From positions 36,819 to 100,818 of the forward strand of contig SKCR01033431.1 of NCBI GenBank assembly GCA_019454045.1: a stretch of DNA of 64,000 bases, in the 5' to 3' direction. Shown here in pieces: positions 44,933-57,982 of the stretch (positions are counted from its first letter, which is position 1; each line of letters starts with the position of its first letter). Position numbers and translations under genes: made by a program. A model generated the notes under the pieces. That model searched no databases. It saw nothing but the letters and a program-made list of their open reading frames with translations, and had not been told where the DNA came from. This DNA is from Zanthoxylum bungeanum. Lineage: Eukaryota; Streptophyta; Magnoliopsida; Sapindales; Rutaceae.

Positions 44933-46860
44933 TTAGGTTAAAAGCATGAAAAATGTTAGGGCTAAAATTTGGGCAAACTTGAATTTGAGCATGATAAATG
45001 AAATTGGATGGATTTGTATGCTTAATTGTGTTTGTATTGAAGATTGATTATGTCAATTTGAAGAAAATATGATTGGATCAATTTTTCCCCAAATTGCTAC
45101 CTTGGCCGAAAATTGATATTGATTTTATGTCTTGGGATTTTTGATTTTTGACAATTGGAAGTGTTGGAAATCATTCGGGATGATGATTTAACGTCAATTG
45201 CGGAATCAATTGGATTGAATTCGATTTGGACGAAAATCCCCAAATTGCCAAGTATGTCATGAAACTTTAAATTGGGTAAAATTGATTTGAGCATGCAATT
45301 ATGAAATTGGATGATTAAGTATGCTTAATACATGTTTAATTGATGATTGGTTGGATCAATTTGATTAAATATTGTTTGGAACAAATTTCCCCAATTTTGA
45401 AAGTATGTCATGAAACTTGAAATTGGGTAAAATTGATTTGAGCATGCAATTATGAAATTGGATGATTAAGTATGCTTAATACATGTTTAATTGATGATTG
45501 GTTGGATCAATTTGATTAAATATTGTTTGGAACAAATTTCCCCAATTTTGATGTGTTGGCCGAGAGTTATGCCCCTTTGTGTTCTTGGTGAATTTTGATT
45601 TTTTGAAACATTGGATGTGTTGAAAATCATTAGGGTATATTGATTTAATGTCGAATTGGGTTTAATTGGATTGAAACAAATCGGACATGTAATTAACCTT
45701 ATTGCCAAGAATAAAGTAAAGCATGTAATGGGTTTGATTTTAATCTTAATGTGTTGGACATGTGATGATGAAATTGAGTATGATTAATTGGACTAATTTA
45801 GTGTTTTGGAAATGTTGATTTAGTTGATTAATCATGTAATGCACTTTAAGTAATTAAATTGTTAAATTGGATTTATGTAATTTAATTATTTGAGGCCTTA
45901 AATTGGATTTGGGCTTCTAATGTTGTAATTGGGCCTATTGGGCTTGATTTTATCAAGTTGGGTTTAGGCCAAATGGATTGGATCCAATTGGGCCCAAAAC
46001 CTTAACCATAAAGCCCAAATGCAACTAATGGACCTTTGTAATTTAATTGGGCCTAATGGGCCAAAATTAATTTAAGGCTTATGGGGTAAATCCCGGATTG
46101 GACTTTGGTTGCGGGTTTGACCCGAGTTGACCAAAAGACCACGCCTTAAGAAATTAATTAAAAGCCCATTAGACTTTAATTAAATTAATATTGGATATTA
46201 ATCGGGCTTTGAGACCCGTAGCGATTAAATTTGGAATTTAAGTCGAAAAAGGTTTATTAATAAAGTGTGATATTTAATTTGGAATTAAATAGTGAATTAG
46301 AATTAAATACAAATTGAATTGGATTTAATTGTGTAGTTTAATTTAATTCGGGAATTCGTACTTTAAGTACTTATCCGCAAAAACGAGTTTGACTCGAACA
46401 AAATCAAATCGTTGTTTGAACATTGGATGATCACATAATTATCAGATTAATTAATTTGATTAGATTGATTGATAGCATGCTTATATGAGTGAATACATGG
46501 TTGTGATGCATGAATAATGTATATCGGATGGATATTAGATGGGTGGGGCAATTTTAGAAATTGTTGTAATAAATTCGATTTATTAAATTGGACCTGCGAG
46601 TCCAGCCTTATCACCTTCATTCTCTTTGTATTCTCTTCTCACCTATTCCCCTCTATGTATATGAGGTTTCTTTAGAAGTGTAGTGTAACGGTAGTAGAAG
46701 TAATACAAGTGCTAGCTTGAGTGAGAAAGGGAGAGATTTGATCTAGGATCAATGTGTAAAATATCCATCCGCATATCATTATTATTTTATTTCATACTCG
46801 CTTTATTATGTATTTAGAATGCATGTTTAAGGGTGTATGATGATGAGACCTAACAAAGAT
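44933..46860 (+). other. I leader with a 151-bp tandem duplication
   Basis: AT-rich, non-coding, alignable in part to the A leader (46500-46840 versus 8940-9200 reversed). Units 45251-45401 and 45402-45552 are almost identical; a weaker third copy precedes them. Confidence 0.75.
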
Positions 46861-48330
46861 AATTAAATTGGTAGCCAATTTGCAACGCGAAAATCCCTCA
46901 ATCTATATTAAGCAAATATCCTTCCATTGAATGATTCTTGTTCAAGATCCGAAGTTGGCATTGGTTTGTTTTTGACCAAAGTCAAGACCTTTGTCAATCA
47001 AGGATGTACTTGAATCATGAGAGTTTTGTTGCATATCATTGTCTTGTCCAAATCGTGATTTTTATTGGCCAAAGTCAAGATCACTTTTTGTCCAATGACA
47101 TTGATTACAAACTTTCCTCGTCAATGGGTCCCGCTTAACTGGAATCATTAGGTTTGTTTTTGGCCAAAGCCAGGCCTAGATGATTCGGAGGATATGGTTA
47201 GGAAAATGTATTGGATACATTGACATTATATATGTTTCGGACTTGGATGTCCACCTAACCGGATCTAGGAATTGGATGAGATCCAATTGATCTGAGAGAT
47301 CTACCTAGTTAAATAGCATACAGCTTTTTATTGGCCAAAGTCAGGGTGTGTGTTATTTAATAGGATCCTAGCCCACTAGGAAACACGGTTTCCCGAGTAC
47401 TCCACAGAGGGTTAGAGGCTCGACGAAAAATAGTGGGAGGCAAGTATTGAATTTGCAACATTCGTTCAATTACTCGCTAAACGCGCTCATTTAAATTATT
47501 TCGTCATTAGATTAAATGTTAGTTAGACTGATATTTAAATTGTTGTTTTAATAAACAGTTGGACTGTATTATACTTGATTATATATAATTGGATTATATT
47601 AATCAATTATTGAATTAATTAATTTCAGTTTACAGTTGATTTTATAATTGGATTATAGTATCAATGTAATTGAGGTTAATTAATTTGGATATATTTGATT
47701 ATATAGTTGGACTATTATACTCATTATAATATATATAGTACCACTAATCGTTGATTAAATAGTTGGACTATTGTAATTAGAGAAGAAATTGAAAAGTTAG
47801 ATATTTAAAATATAATCTGGGATTAAATATTTTAAATGATTTAATTTTCAAATTGGGAATAAATAATAGGTTACTTTATTTGATAAAATAACTTATTATA
47901 CCTAAGCCCAAAATTAAGCAAAATAAGTAGAGCATAAAATCTTTGGAAGATTTATGTGATGATGACTTTAATGCTTAATTTAATATACTTGTCATAATCT
48001 AATTTTAGATTTAAGAAGTATTAAAATTGCAATTTAAATTCTTGGAGAATTAATTGACTATTCTAGAGGAGATAAAGTCAAAGTTTGCAATTGGGCATGA
48101 AGCACGAGGTGCACATCATTTCGATATTCTAAACCAAGGCTTGCCCAAAGGTTTGTGAAATATTGAAAAGATAATTGACATATCCCAAGTGACTACCATT
48201 TGGATATGGAAGACACGAAGGAATTAAAGAAAGGGCGAGGCTCTAACTTTAAAAAATTTGTCAAGTTATGTTCACTACTAGTATTGAAATTGGATTTAAA
48301 TACTTAGTGTGGTACATAAAATATATGTAT
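46861..48330 (+). pseudogene. I gag region, almost erased
   Basis: No gag frame. A short match to the A gag tail ('ccaaggcttg-cccaaagg', 48136-48160) shows position. A 'ggccaaagtcaaga' word occurs four times in 46970-47350, possibly a later repeat expansion. Confidence 0.5.
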
Positions 48331-50716
48331 TGATGTTCAGAATCCGCTATGAGCTGAATACTGACTTCAAGCCGAGATTTCTCTGCGAATCGGAAACGGG
48401 ACGAAAGTCGCTGTTTCGACCGTAGATACCTAAGTTTAGGAACTACCCTTTGGGTATGTACTTAAATTAGGAAATGTTATAATGTAACTAGTTTAACTAG
48501 AGACATTATCTCTATATCAGTGTTTAATCCGATTCGGATAAAACCTTTATATTCTAGAACACTAAGTGTTTCATTATATAAAGATGATACTGAGATAAAT
48601 ACATTAGATAATTTATATTTTGAATATAAATAAAATCTCAAACATATAAAATGACAAATAAATAGCTCAAATTGATTTGATCAATAGAGACTTATTTGTG
48701 GCATTGTTGTCTGGGACACAATTAAACAAAACTCGTATATCCACACTTTTGTAGAGTGGGTACTAGGACTGATTTGACTATTCAAATAAGGTCTGCGAAT
48801 CTAGTTTATTAGGTAAACTACCTAAAATACTATTTACTTGGTAATAGTAAAGGGCCACCGATCTGTTAGCCCTATTCATGGTGAAGTAAGTGGGCCCATA
48901 TCTAGCTAGGCTAGATGTTAACAAGAATATTTCGTGACCTTAACGGATGTGACATCACGTTGTGGTTATGTGTTTTCTTTTGAAGAACACAGATCAGAAA
49001 AACTTTTATAGTGTTCGACACGAAGTAGAAAACAGATCGGCTATAGTATTATGCCGCCACGGTAAAACCGTAATGGAAAATACTTAAGCAGTAAGTTTCA
49101 TAACGTACATGAAAGAGTACGGTATTCTTTCAGATAAGGACATGATAAGGTTTATCACGAGTCGCTCTGAGCTACTATTTCCTTCTACAGGATATGTATT
49201 AACAGTGCAAACTTATTTAGAATAAGGTTCCATATAAATCTGTTTGACAGATATCATATAGGATATGAACAGGGAAGAAACGAGGTTTCTCATTCCTGAT
49301 AATTTGGGTATGCCAGGCATAGCGTTGGATGATACCAAACTAAGGACCCAAATTGGATAAGTGCCAATATAGGTTGTCCTAAGTGAAACCTTAAATATAG
49401 TACTTGTAAATCCCCATGAGAACAATGTAATTGTTGCTCACCATGCGGTTTCCTGAGAGGAATACCGATATGCAGTGGTCAGTGGGAGGATAGTGATACT
49501 CGATGAAAATCGGAGTAATATTATTCAAGGCACGAAGTCCTTAATGGAACACAAATAGTTCATCTATGATGAATCTATACCATTAATCTTCGAATACACA
49601 AGAACATGGTAGATCGGATAGAGTCAGAAAACAACCTAGGGTAGGGGTTTCTGATCTAACCTCGTAAAAAGGTAAATCCATTTTGAAAATGCTTGAAAAT
49701 AACTGTATATTTCATTTATGAAATGTGTCAGTTACAGATCAAAATCGCTTTCCTGAAAAGGAAACCTTTTGGAGGATGATTAGAACATCCTGACGATTTT
49801 GTATAAACAACAAACAAGGTTTGCGGGTTATTCGATCCATGTTTGGATTGTAGCAAGCATAAGGTTCTTGGAACTGTCGTTTTGAAATAATCATAATGAT
49901 TTATGATTTAATTCAAAAACAAATAATTCTTGTGTATATAAGGAGGTTAGTGGGAGATTGCACTAACAGTGAAATTCCCATAAAAGCAATGGTGAAAGCT
50001 TGGCTTTCATAGAAATTCTCCGTAGAATTCTAGGGGAGTAACAACCTTTATTCAAGGAATAAGATCTACTGGGATAGATTTGGAGTTGTTAACACTCTCT
50101 GGGAAATTGTACATTTAAAATGTACTTGTATTGGTGTCTCATACGCTTCGAGCATATGGAGTCACCATCGGGTCAATCCAAGTGATAGTCACTGGATTGA
50201 AGTTAAGAACATCTGTTAGTATCTTAGAGAACTAAAGATGTTTGTCTTAAACTATAGAGAAGGAGAACTTGAAGTGACTGGGATCACTACTACTGAAGTT
50301 TCCAAACAATTAATACTACGGTACTATAAAGTTTGAATAACGGGACAGTGAGCTGGAAATATTCCGAGCAAGATAACTGTTGCCGAATAAACAACAAATG
50401 CGGATTATTGCTGCAGCTGAGGCAGCAATAGAAGCCATTTGGATCGATAATAAATCTAATTAGATTAGATATAGTTCTGTTAGCAGCTGAGCTAGGCGTC
50501 AGCACAGGCTAAGGAATTAAAGGTCTCATCGACGATCCAGATATATACTTCTATATCATCTGATTCGTTCGGATCATACATCGTGGCGATGTGATGATCG
50601 TATAAATCGCGTCAAATGATAATCAAACAAATCCGCTGACGAAAACCTTTCCTCAGTAATTTGAGCGAACCTTACATAGTTCGGGTGTAGGACACTCGAG
50701 TGACTGGCTATGTGCC
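48331..50716 (+). pseudogene. I pol remnant (protease, integrase, RT, RNase H)
   Basis: Nucleotide alignment to A pol in order: protease region about 48350-48480, GAG-pre-integrase about 48695 (tgtggcattg then tctgcgaatc...), integrase 48840-49190, RT around 49980-50150 (aagcttggctttc, gggatagattt), RNase H 50280-50640 with a GCAGCTGAGGCAGC block. Many small deletions and substitutions remove all frames longer than about 80 codons and the YIDD motif was not found. Confidence 0.8.
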
Positions 50717-50727
50717 AAGTGGGCGAT
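50717..50727 (+). promoter_or_regulatory. Polypurine tract of I
   Basis: AAGTGGGCGAT directly before the 3' LTR; A has AAGTGGGAGAT. Confidence 0.75.
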
Positions 50728-52833
50728 TGTTGGATAATATGACCCATAGCGTCACTATTTGCACAGAACATTGTGTTGCTGTAGCAAATTAACTATGTAA
50801 CAAGAAATTGCACTCTCGTCATTTGTGATTAGATCACCATAGATATATATAAATGAAGAGAGGTCCCTATGATTAGTTCCTGGATTGAGATGATATGAGA
50901 CAGTATCAGTCCACGAAGGATTAATCATAAATATCCCTAGCCGTAGTATTATCGAGACTGGACATCGATAATGCGGAATAGGCTAGTATTGCACTTGTGC
51001 GCGTTGTGAGGGCACAACGGCATAGTTCTCATATATATAAGTATTGGATACTTGTGCAAGTGCGATAGGAGGTCGTGTTTCACCGATGGTACGGGAAACA
51101 GCTTCGCTCTGGATAGACCCTTCGGAATCCCATTGGTATTATGACTATGTGTCTATGGGAGGCCGAAATCAAGGTAGGTGTGTATAGTCTTAACCTGAGA
51201 CTCACATCGCTAATACTTACGATAATCGATAAACTTTGGTTTTGGTGGTAGGGGACTTTTAACAGGTTCTGAGTACACCACTTCTGGGTTTATCAGAGAG
51301 TCGTAGAGTATTGGATGTGATGTCAAGACGGAAGTATCACTTTAGTCATATTGGAGTTGATGTCACGCAGGATACGGTACTAGTGCTCTTGAGTGTTGCG
51401 CAACCAATCGGGATTTGTGACCAGGTCATGTATATCCGATTATAGAGACTATGTTACCAGACATCCGATATGTGCTTCGGACGGGGTAGACACTTATCCA
51501 GCCCCAGCCCTAGCACGTGATTATCCGATACTGGACCGATATGCACAATACAATTGTATACTACGCTTGATACAGATCTTAATATTCTTATGAGAATATG
51601 TCCGGAGAATTGGGAAGACTTGGTGCTTTGCTAGGAGTCGACCTTGTCTCGTAAATCGGTAGAACGTAGTACTTGGTACGTACGTGATTCGGATACACCG
51701 ACGACCGTATTTACTGCCAACATATCCGGGGATCTCATGGGTCGCTTCCAAAGATTCACCGATGACGTATGACTCGCACTTATATTAATCTGGGATTAAT
51801 ATGATGAGAGAGAGAATTAATCTGGGATTAATTTCGGAGACATTTTATCTAGGATAAAATATCAATGAAGAGAGAGAAACATTGATTTGGAATTAATCGA
51901 GGAATTAATATATTTGATATATTAAACCAAATTAGATTTCGACGCGGAATAAAATTAGATTTTAATTCGGGCGAGCGAATTAATTTAGAATTAATTCGTT
52001 AGCGACGTGAATAATAATTCCGCTAGGCGCAATTATTTAATTCTCGTCGCGACGGAAATTAGTTAATTCGGAATTAGCGAATTTGGGCCCGAAAGTGTTT
52101 GCGGACACATTCGTATTTTGAAACGGGTGGAATCCGCAAATCACATCGCGATATCTCATTACTTGACACGAATAGATGATGGATGTATCTAGTCACCTTT
52201 AAGGGATGATACATGTCTCTACTCTCAATGTGAGGTAATGATGGCAAATGATGTATTTTCCTTGGAGGGAAACCTTTCACGGAAAATGAAGGGTTTTTAT
52301 TAAAAAAATTCATTTTGTATTTGATACTTTTCGCTTTTCATTTGGCCAATGACTCACGGTTTTTGTTGAAACAAAAACAAGAAGTGAAATAAACACTCTC
52401 TCCTCTTCTCTTCTCCCCTCTCTCACGACATTTTCTGGTTTTGCAAAGGCAGTGAACTGCCGAACAAGATAAAAGAAAATGGAGGGAAGCAAGTGTGTTT
52501 TGTGGCAAAACAAGAGTGCTAGCACACTCCGGGTTCAATGCGAAGGTGATAAGGGAAGTATACCCATGAGCAAGGAACGTTTTGATGAAGCTTGGAGCTC
52601 GTTTTTCTTGATCAAAATGGAGCAAAACAGAAGCACAAACCGAATCTGCGCAGTGGGCGCACTTGACAGTGAACTGCCGTGAGCAGTGGCAGTGGGCAGT
52701 GAGTTCGTTTTTTTTGTTGCCAAATCGCATCTCAATCTCAACCGCTCGATGTAAGTATTCCGCACTTAAATCGTTGTATTCGCTTATGATTCATGCTTGA
52801 GTTTTGATCTTGGGACCTCTAGAAACTCCAACT
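50728..52833 (+). repeat. 3' LTR of element I
   Basis: Near-identical to the 5' LTR. Of the differences noticed, most are one- or two-base losses in this copy (for example at 50803, 51413, 51748, 51866). Confidence 0.92.
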
Positions 52834-54089
52834 AAGTTTAAGTTCCAATTATGGCTACCCCCGCCGACATGTATATGTCTATCTATATGGTAAATCTATT
52901 AAAGGGTTATCTATCCTCAAGGAAGATCGTGGGCTATTAAGTCTAAGGCTGAAACCTAAATTCCTTTGTCAAGTTTATTTTAGATTTACCACATCAATCT
53001 TATTGGTGATCAGACAAGAAGAAGCATTAAGCTTAAGACATAATAATAAACCTTTATTAGATTAGTCATATTGATAATTAATTACCAACCGTCAGGCGGT
53101 ATCGAGTTAGTCAGGTTAAAACCAATTTAATAATTACCACCGACCAATATGGCGGTATCCTCGTTAAGTTAGTTTTAACTAGTTTTTATATATAATTAAG
53201 GGAGATTAATCTAAATATTAGTAATAAAAGTTTTACATTTTACCCCAGCAAAAGGGAGTTACCTCCTCATTACTGAAAAGTAAACACTGAAAATTAAAGA
53301 AGAAAAATTATTGTGCGAAAAGTAAATTGCGGAAAGTAAAAAAAGAAAAGTAAAGAAAAGAAAGTGCGAAAGCGGAAATTAATTACTGAAAGCTGTAAAT
53401 AAACAAACAAGTTACAATCTTCTTAGTATTCTTAAGGAATTCCTTAGAAGAAAGTATGAATTTACAAATGAAATTGCTTGGTATTTATAGGCAAAATTTT
53501 ACCTCCATCAAATCATACACCAAATCCATTATTAATATCTCCACTAATTGCTCCACCAAATCCATTATTAATTGTTCCAGTAATTGTTTATCATGTTTGG
53601 TGGTGATTTGATAATTTTTATTATTTATTTTTTGCTTTGAAAATGATTGAAAATGACTTTAATAATTACACACAACACACTTCTGGATGGTTCATCAATT
53701 TCGGGTATAAATCTTCCGAATTAGAAATTATGTTTTCTTTAAAAGTTGTAGATATTTGAGTCTTTTTTAATCTGGAACTTGAATCAGCTCAATCCGATAT
53801 CGGAGTAAAGAGTTATGCCCAAAATACGACAGATGCGCAAAATTGGAATTTCTAAAACTGCACTTCGTTAAAACACTCTTTCAAGTTTCCAATCTCCAAA
53901 ATTAATATGCCAAGTCCAATTTTTTGCCCTTATTTGACCCACATTTCTTCCTAAATGATTTCATTGTGTCCCAATATTATTTTATCTGCAAAACAAACTA
54001 AAAGACATCAAAACGTTCATCAAACCCGAGAAACTAAACAAAATATTAAGTAAAAGGGCGGTAAATATTGATATATTTTCCGCTCATCA
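52834..54089 (-). repeat. 5' LTR of H, second part
   Basis: Continues the H LTR from the AAGTT target to CCGCTCATCA. Compared with 34946-36674 it lacks the minisatellite and has many small gaps. Confidence 0.9.
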
Positions 54090-54806
54090 GTAATATAGTT
54101 TGCACTCTGGATAAAACTTTACATACTACTTGGGAACAATTGCCCTTGTCTTCTTTACTGCTTTCTCATTATTGTAATCATTTAATTGTTCTGTTGTCTT
54201 GTCTCTATATTACTATTACTAGTATGCATGATTATGCACTTATGAATATTGTATTTAAGCATGCCAAGATATATTTCTATTATTTGTTGCCATGAATAAA
54301 TCTGTTTCTCGACTTTCTGGTTCACGTAGTAAGTCTAACTAGACATCAAGCATGTCCGGTCGAACATATAGAATATGAATATCCGACCGAATCCAATATA
54401 TGTCCGGCCGAGTTTATCTTATTCATTATTTATGCTACTTTATCTGTGACTATTATAAAACATGTATTCTATTGATTATGATATTATTTGTGTTTGGGTG
54501 ATCATATGTAATGTAAAATGTCTTGTGTGATTGCATTATAAGACATGTGCATCCTCTTTTAAGAGTGGATATTATACTGGCATCCATAAGGGACCATTCC
54601 AAGGCCAAATGGGTTTAAGTTCGACCTTGCAAAGGGTGTAGTGCGGTAGTTTAAATCATTCACAAAGTCTCATATTCGGTGGTGACCTCTTTATTCTCTG
54701 ATTAGTTCCCCATGGATTAATATGTATTCTCTACGAGCTGCGAGCTCAACATTGTATTGGTCGTTGATGTCATAGGCATAGTACTAAACCTCGTTTCGCT
54801 CATACA
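54090..54806 (+). repeat. 3' LTR of element C, second half
   Basis: Parallel to 17525-18236, with the same 'tatttctattatttgttgcc' and gtccgg words, ending CTCATACA. Followed by target copy CTTAC. Confidence 0.88.
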
Positions 54807-55950
54807 CTTACCATCCATATCTTTCTGGTTATTATCCTCCTCCATCTTATCACGCTCCACCACCAATATGTGCTCCTCCAAAAGTTCCTCTTGCTGCCTA
54901 TGCCTACATATATTTCAATCCTCATGAATGGTTAATGTAGTTAAAGAAGTGAGCATTGCTACGAGAGCAAAAGAAAATACAGTAGTTGAGTTCGATGGGA
55001 AAAATGATCCCATAGTACCTGGGAATTTCATAAACATGGTGGAGATTTTTTTTAGTTGATGAGGTTGATCGATGAACAGAAGTGTCAAATATATATAGAT
55101 TATTTATTAAGTAGGCCGACAAATGGTGGCGAAATGTATGAGGTAAATTCACGAAAGCTAATCCGCTGACTTGGGGAAAGTTTAAGGAAGAATTAAGATC
55201 CAATTATTGAATTTACTTTCATGGATGATGAGAAAGAATCTATCGCACTCAGGGTAGCCGTATGGTAGACCAGTATGATATATTATTCCACGAGTTAGTA
55301 GTTTTTTGTTCCTCACTTGAGGGACAATGAGTAAGTAAAGATGGATCACTTACTTAACAGCGCCTGAATATGAACTTATAATTTACGATGAAGTTGCTTA
55401 CAATGAACAGTCTAACAGAGTTAGCCAGTTATTCAAGAAAATAAGAGTTTGTAGAGAAAAAATGGCAGATTGGATAGGACTGTCGGAGGAAGTATAAAAT
55501 TATGGATAATGGACTAACTGAAGATGGAAGCCAAAGTAAAAAGAAGAGTGACTATAGACACAGTGGCGTTATAAGATGAGTTTTGGATAACCTGACAAAT
55601 AAGGTATATCTATGTCTAGCCAAGGTTTAGTGAGAGCACCATCCAACATGACTCATAGTAGCTAGCAAGGTCAAAATCGGGATATAATATTTCCACCAAG
55701 TGAAATTTATGGGAAAATCACGATGGAGAGTGCAGAATGGGCTCAAATACTTGTTATTCATGTGGGGAATTATGCCACATGAATGGAGATTGTCCTAATT
55801 CTAAGGATAACAGTGGACAAGTTTAGAGGGAAGTTATTCATCTAACTCATGATTTAAGAGGTTCTCATTTTCAGAATGGAGGTTAGAGTTCAAACTTCTG
55901 GGCCTCGCATAGGTATAGGTGAGCAAATTGGAGTTGGCTTAGGTGGTCGG
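54807..55950 (+). pseudogene. J gag continuation and zinc knuckle
   Basis: After C the Pro/Tyr-rich segment continues (YYPPPSYHAPPP), then TVVEFDGKNDPIVPGNFINM, the start of the gag core used by Tekay/Del-like elements. The core is scattered over three phases. A CCHC knuckle at 55752-55793 reads CYSCGELCHMNGDC, a complete C-x2-C-x4-H-x4-C. Confidence 0.75.
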
Positions 55951-56350
55951 ACTAATATACCTAAAGCCCAGGCTAGGGTGTCTGCTATGATGCAACAAGA
56001 GGCTTCAGCAGCGTCAGAGGTTATCATTGGTATGCTGTCTATTTTTTAGTCGAAATGCCCAAATACTATTGTTCCTGGTGTTACACATTCTTTTGTTTCG
56101 AAATCATTTGCATTACATGCCGATAGGGAAGTAAGCAGACTAGATTGTCAGTTATTTATCGCTACTCATATCAGATACTCTATTATTATTAAACAAGATT
56201 ATAAAGGATGGGTAATCCATGTTGGTGAGTATGACTTAATAGTATATTTAATTTACATAGAGATACATGATTTTGATGTTATACTAGGCATGGAACGATT
56301 ATTTTATCATCATGCTACGGTAAATTATCATAAGAAAATAATGAAATTTG
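55951..56350 (+). pseudogene. J protease
   Basis: SEVIIGMLSIF, then VPGVTHSFVSKSFALHADRE at about 56070-56130. Relatives read DSGATHSFVS, so the catalytic Asp-Ser-Gly is lost (Pro-Gly-Val here). The domain ends FDVILGMERLFYHHATVNY near 56275-56330, matching the FDVILGMDWL end of the family. Confidence 0.8.
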
Positions 56351-57400
56351 AAAGTCCGAATGGGCATAATATTTTTTAAGGGAGAGAAACATCTTATTCC
56401 CTCATGTGTAATCTCTGCAATACAGATTAGTAAGATATTAATAAAAGGTTGTGATACCTATCTAGCTCACGTGATAGATAGTAGTATGGGTGCACATGAA
56501 TTGCATGATATTTCTATTGTAGGAGAATTTGCTGATGTATTTCCCGATGAACTACCTGGTTTGCCACCAGACAAGGAGTTAGAATTTAGTATTGACGTAA
56601 TTCCTGGTACAATCCCATATCTCTAGCTCCTTATGGATGGCTTTTGTAGAGTTGAAAGAGTTGAAGATGCAATTACAAGAGCGGTTTGATAGAGGGTTCA
56701 TAAATCCTAGTTCTTCACCATGAGACGCACCAGTGTTATTCATGGAGAAGAAAGACGGCTCTTTGAGACTGTGTATTAATTATAGGCAGTTGAATCGAGT
56801 TACCATTCGTAACAAGTATCCTTTATCTTGAATAGTTGATCTTTTTTATCAATTATAGGGAGCCAAGATATTTTCCAAAATAGACCTAAGATCCATGTAC
56901 CATAAATTGAAAGTGAGAGAATGAGATATATCTAAGACTACTTTTAGAACTCGCTATGGCATTATGAGTTCTTAATAATACCATTTGGGATAACTAATGC
57001 ACCTGCTGCTTTTTTAGACTTAATGATCCGAGTATTCAAACAATTATTGGACAAGTTTATCATTGTGTTTATCGATAACATCATGGTGTATTCTAGTAGC
57101 GAAGATAAGCACAAATAACATCTAAGAATGATTTTTCATACTTTGAATGAGAAGCAGTTTTATGCCAAGTTTAGCAAGTGTGAGTTTTGGCTTGACATAA
57201 TTGTATTCTTGGGCCATGTCATTTCAGTAGATGGGCATTTATGTAAATCTCAAAAAGATAGAAGCAGTGGTTAATTGAGAGACTCTTACCAATGCAACTG
57301 AGATACAAAGTTTCTTGGGATTAGCAAGCTATTACCGACACTTAGTCCAGCGATTCTCCATCATTGCAGCACCGTTGACAATATTGTTGAAGAAAATTGC
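56351..57400 (+). pseudogene. J reverse transcriptase
   Basis: An open 92-codon piece (56348-56626) carries the pre-RT block FADVFPDELPGLPPDKELEF. Then [31 protein letters not shown] and, at about 57060-57180, [11 protein letters not shown] and [17 protein letters not shown]. The catalytic motif F-I-D-D is F-I-D-N here, so the second catalytic Asp is gone. Many stops and shifts. Confidence 0.85.
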
Positions 57401-57860
57401 AAGATTAAAGTGGACTGAGGAATGTTAGTAAAGTTTCGATAAGCTTAATGAGTGTTTGACAACTACTCTATTTGTTACCCTTCCTTCAGGCAATGGTGGA
57501 TATATGGTGTACAGTGATGCATCGAGAAAAATGTTGGGTTGTGTACTAATACAACATGAGAATGTGATATCTTATGCTTTTTGGGAGCTTAGGCCTCATG
57601 AATTAAATTATCATACTCATGATTTGGAGTTAGTTGCAGTAGTGTTTGCATTAAATATTTAGAGACACTACTTATATATATGGAGAAAATTTTCGGATCT
57701 CCGTTGATCACAAGAGTCTCAAGTATTTACTCATGTAGAAGAAGTTGAATACGAGACAAAGCGATGAATCGAATTGTTGAAAGATTATGATTGTACTATT
57801 GACTATCATTCGAGAAAGGCCAATATAGTAGCAGACGCTCTTAATAGGAAGTCTACATGT
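57401..57860 (+). pseudogene. J RNase H
   Basis: Open for 68 codons from 57456 ([37 protein letters not shown]), then broken; DYHSRKANIVADALNRKS at about 57798-57855 is the end of the domain. Confidence 0.85.
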
Positions 57861-57982
57861 GCTTTAGACTACGTGAAAGTGTCATTCATTTACCAGTGCT
57901 AGTAGAAATGAGATCTATGAGAGTCGACTTATCAGTTAGGAATTCAAAATATCAATTAGCAAGTTGTAAAGTTAGGCATATA
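57861..57982 (+). pseudogene. J linker before integrase
   Basis: Short non-domain stretch between RNase H and integrase, cut by solo LTR L; it continues at 60054. Confidence 0.6.

Larger units (their letters stand above)
42807..52833 (+). mobile_element. Ty1/Copia element with ruined coding region (element I)
   Basis: LTRs 42807-44919 and 50728-52833, target copies AAGTT at 42802-42806 and 52834-52838. H LTR sequence continues across the site when compared with 34925-34960. LTRs are related to those of A and L (TGTTGG..., 'gacccatagcgtcactattt'). PBS and polypurine tract are present. Leader and pol are recognisable from alignment to A, but hardly any open frame is left. Confidence 0.92.
34525..54089 (-). 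mobile_element. Non-autonomous Athila-type element with captured genes (element H)
   Basis: LTRs at 34525-36674 (3') and 42382-42806 plus 52839-54089 (5', split by I). Target copies GTAAT at 34520-34524 and 54090-54094 are exact. PBS, gag, protease, a fused integrase C-terminus, a 182-codon ORF, a LOG-like gene copy, a 3' UTR and a polypurine tract follow in that order on the minus strand. RT, RNase H and most of integrase are missing at one junction near 39895. Without I, H would be about 9.5 kb. Confidence 0.9.
16741..54806 (+). mobile_element. Ogre/Tat-like Ty3/Gypsy gag-protease element (element C), carrying four nested elements
   Basis: 5' LTR 16741-18236, PBS, leader, gag (19294-20620), protease (31681 onward), minisatellite 3' UTR, polypurine tract and 3' LTR (33740-34524 plus 54090-54806). 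Flanking target copies are CTTAT (16736-16740) and CTTAC (54807-54811). D splits gag from protease and H splits the 3' LTR. Without its guests C would be about 7.4 kb. No RT, RNase H or integrase is found between protease and 3' UTR, so it is a non-autonomous derivative that would need enzymes from a relative. Confidence 0.88.

Noticed and set aside
56351..57860. Endogenous plant pararetrovirus
   Set aside because: RT is flanked by Gypsy protease and integrase and by LTRs; no movement or coat protein.
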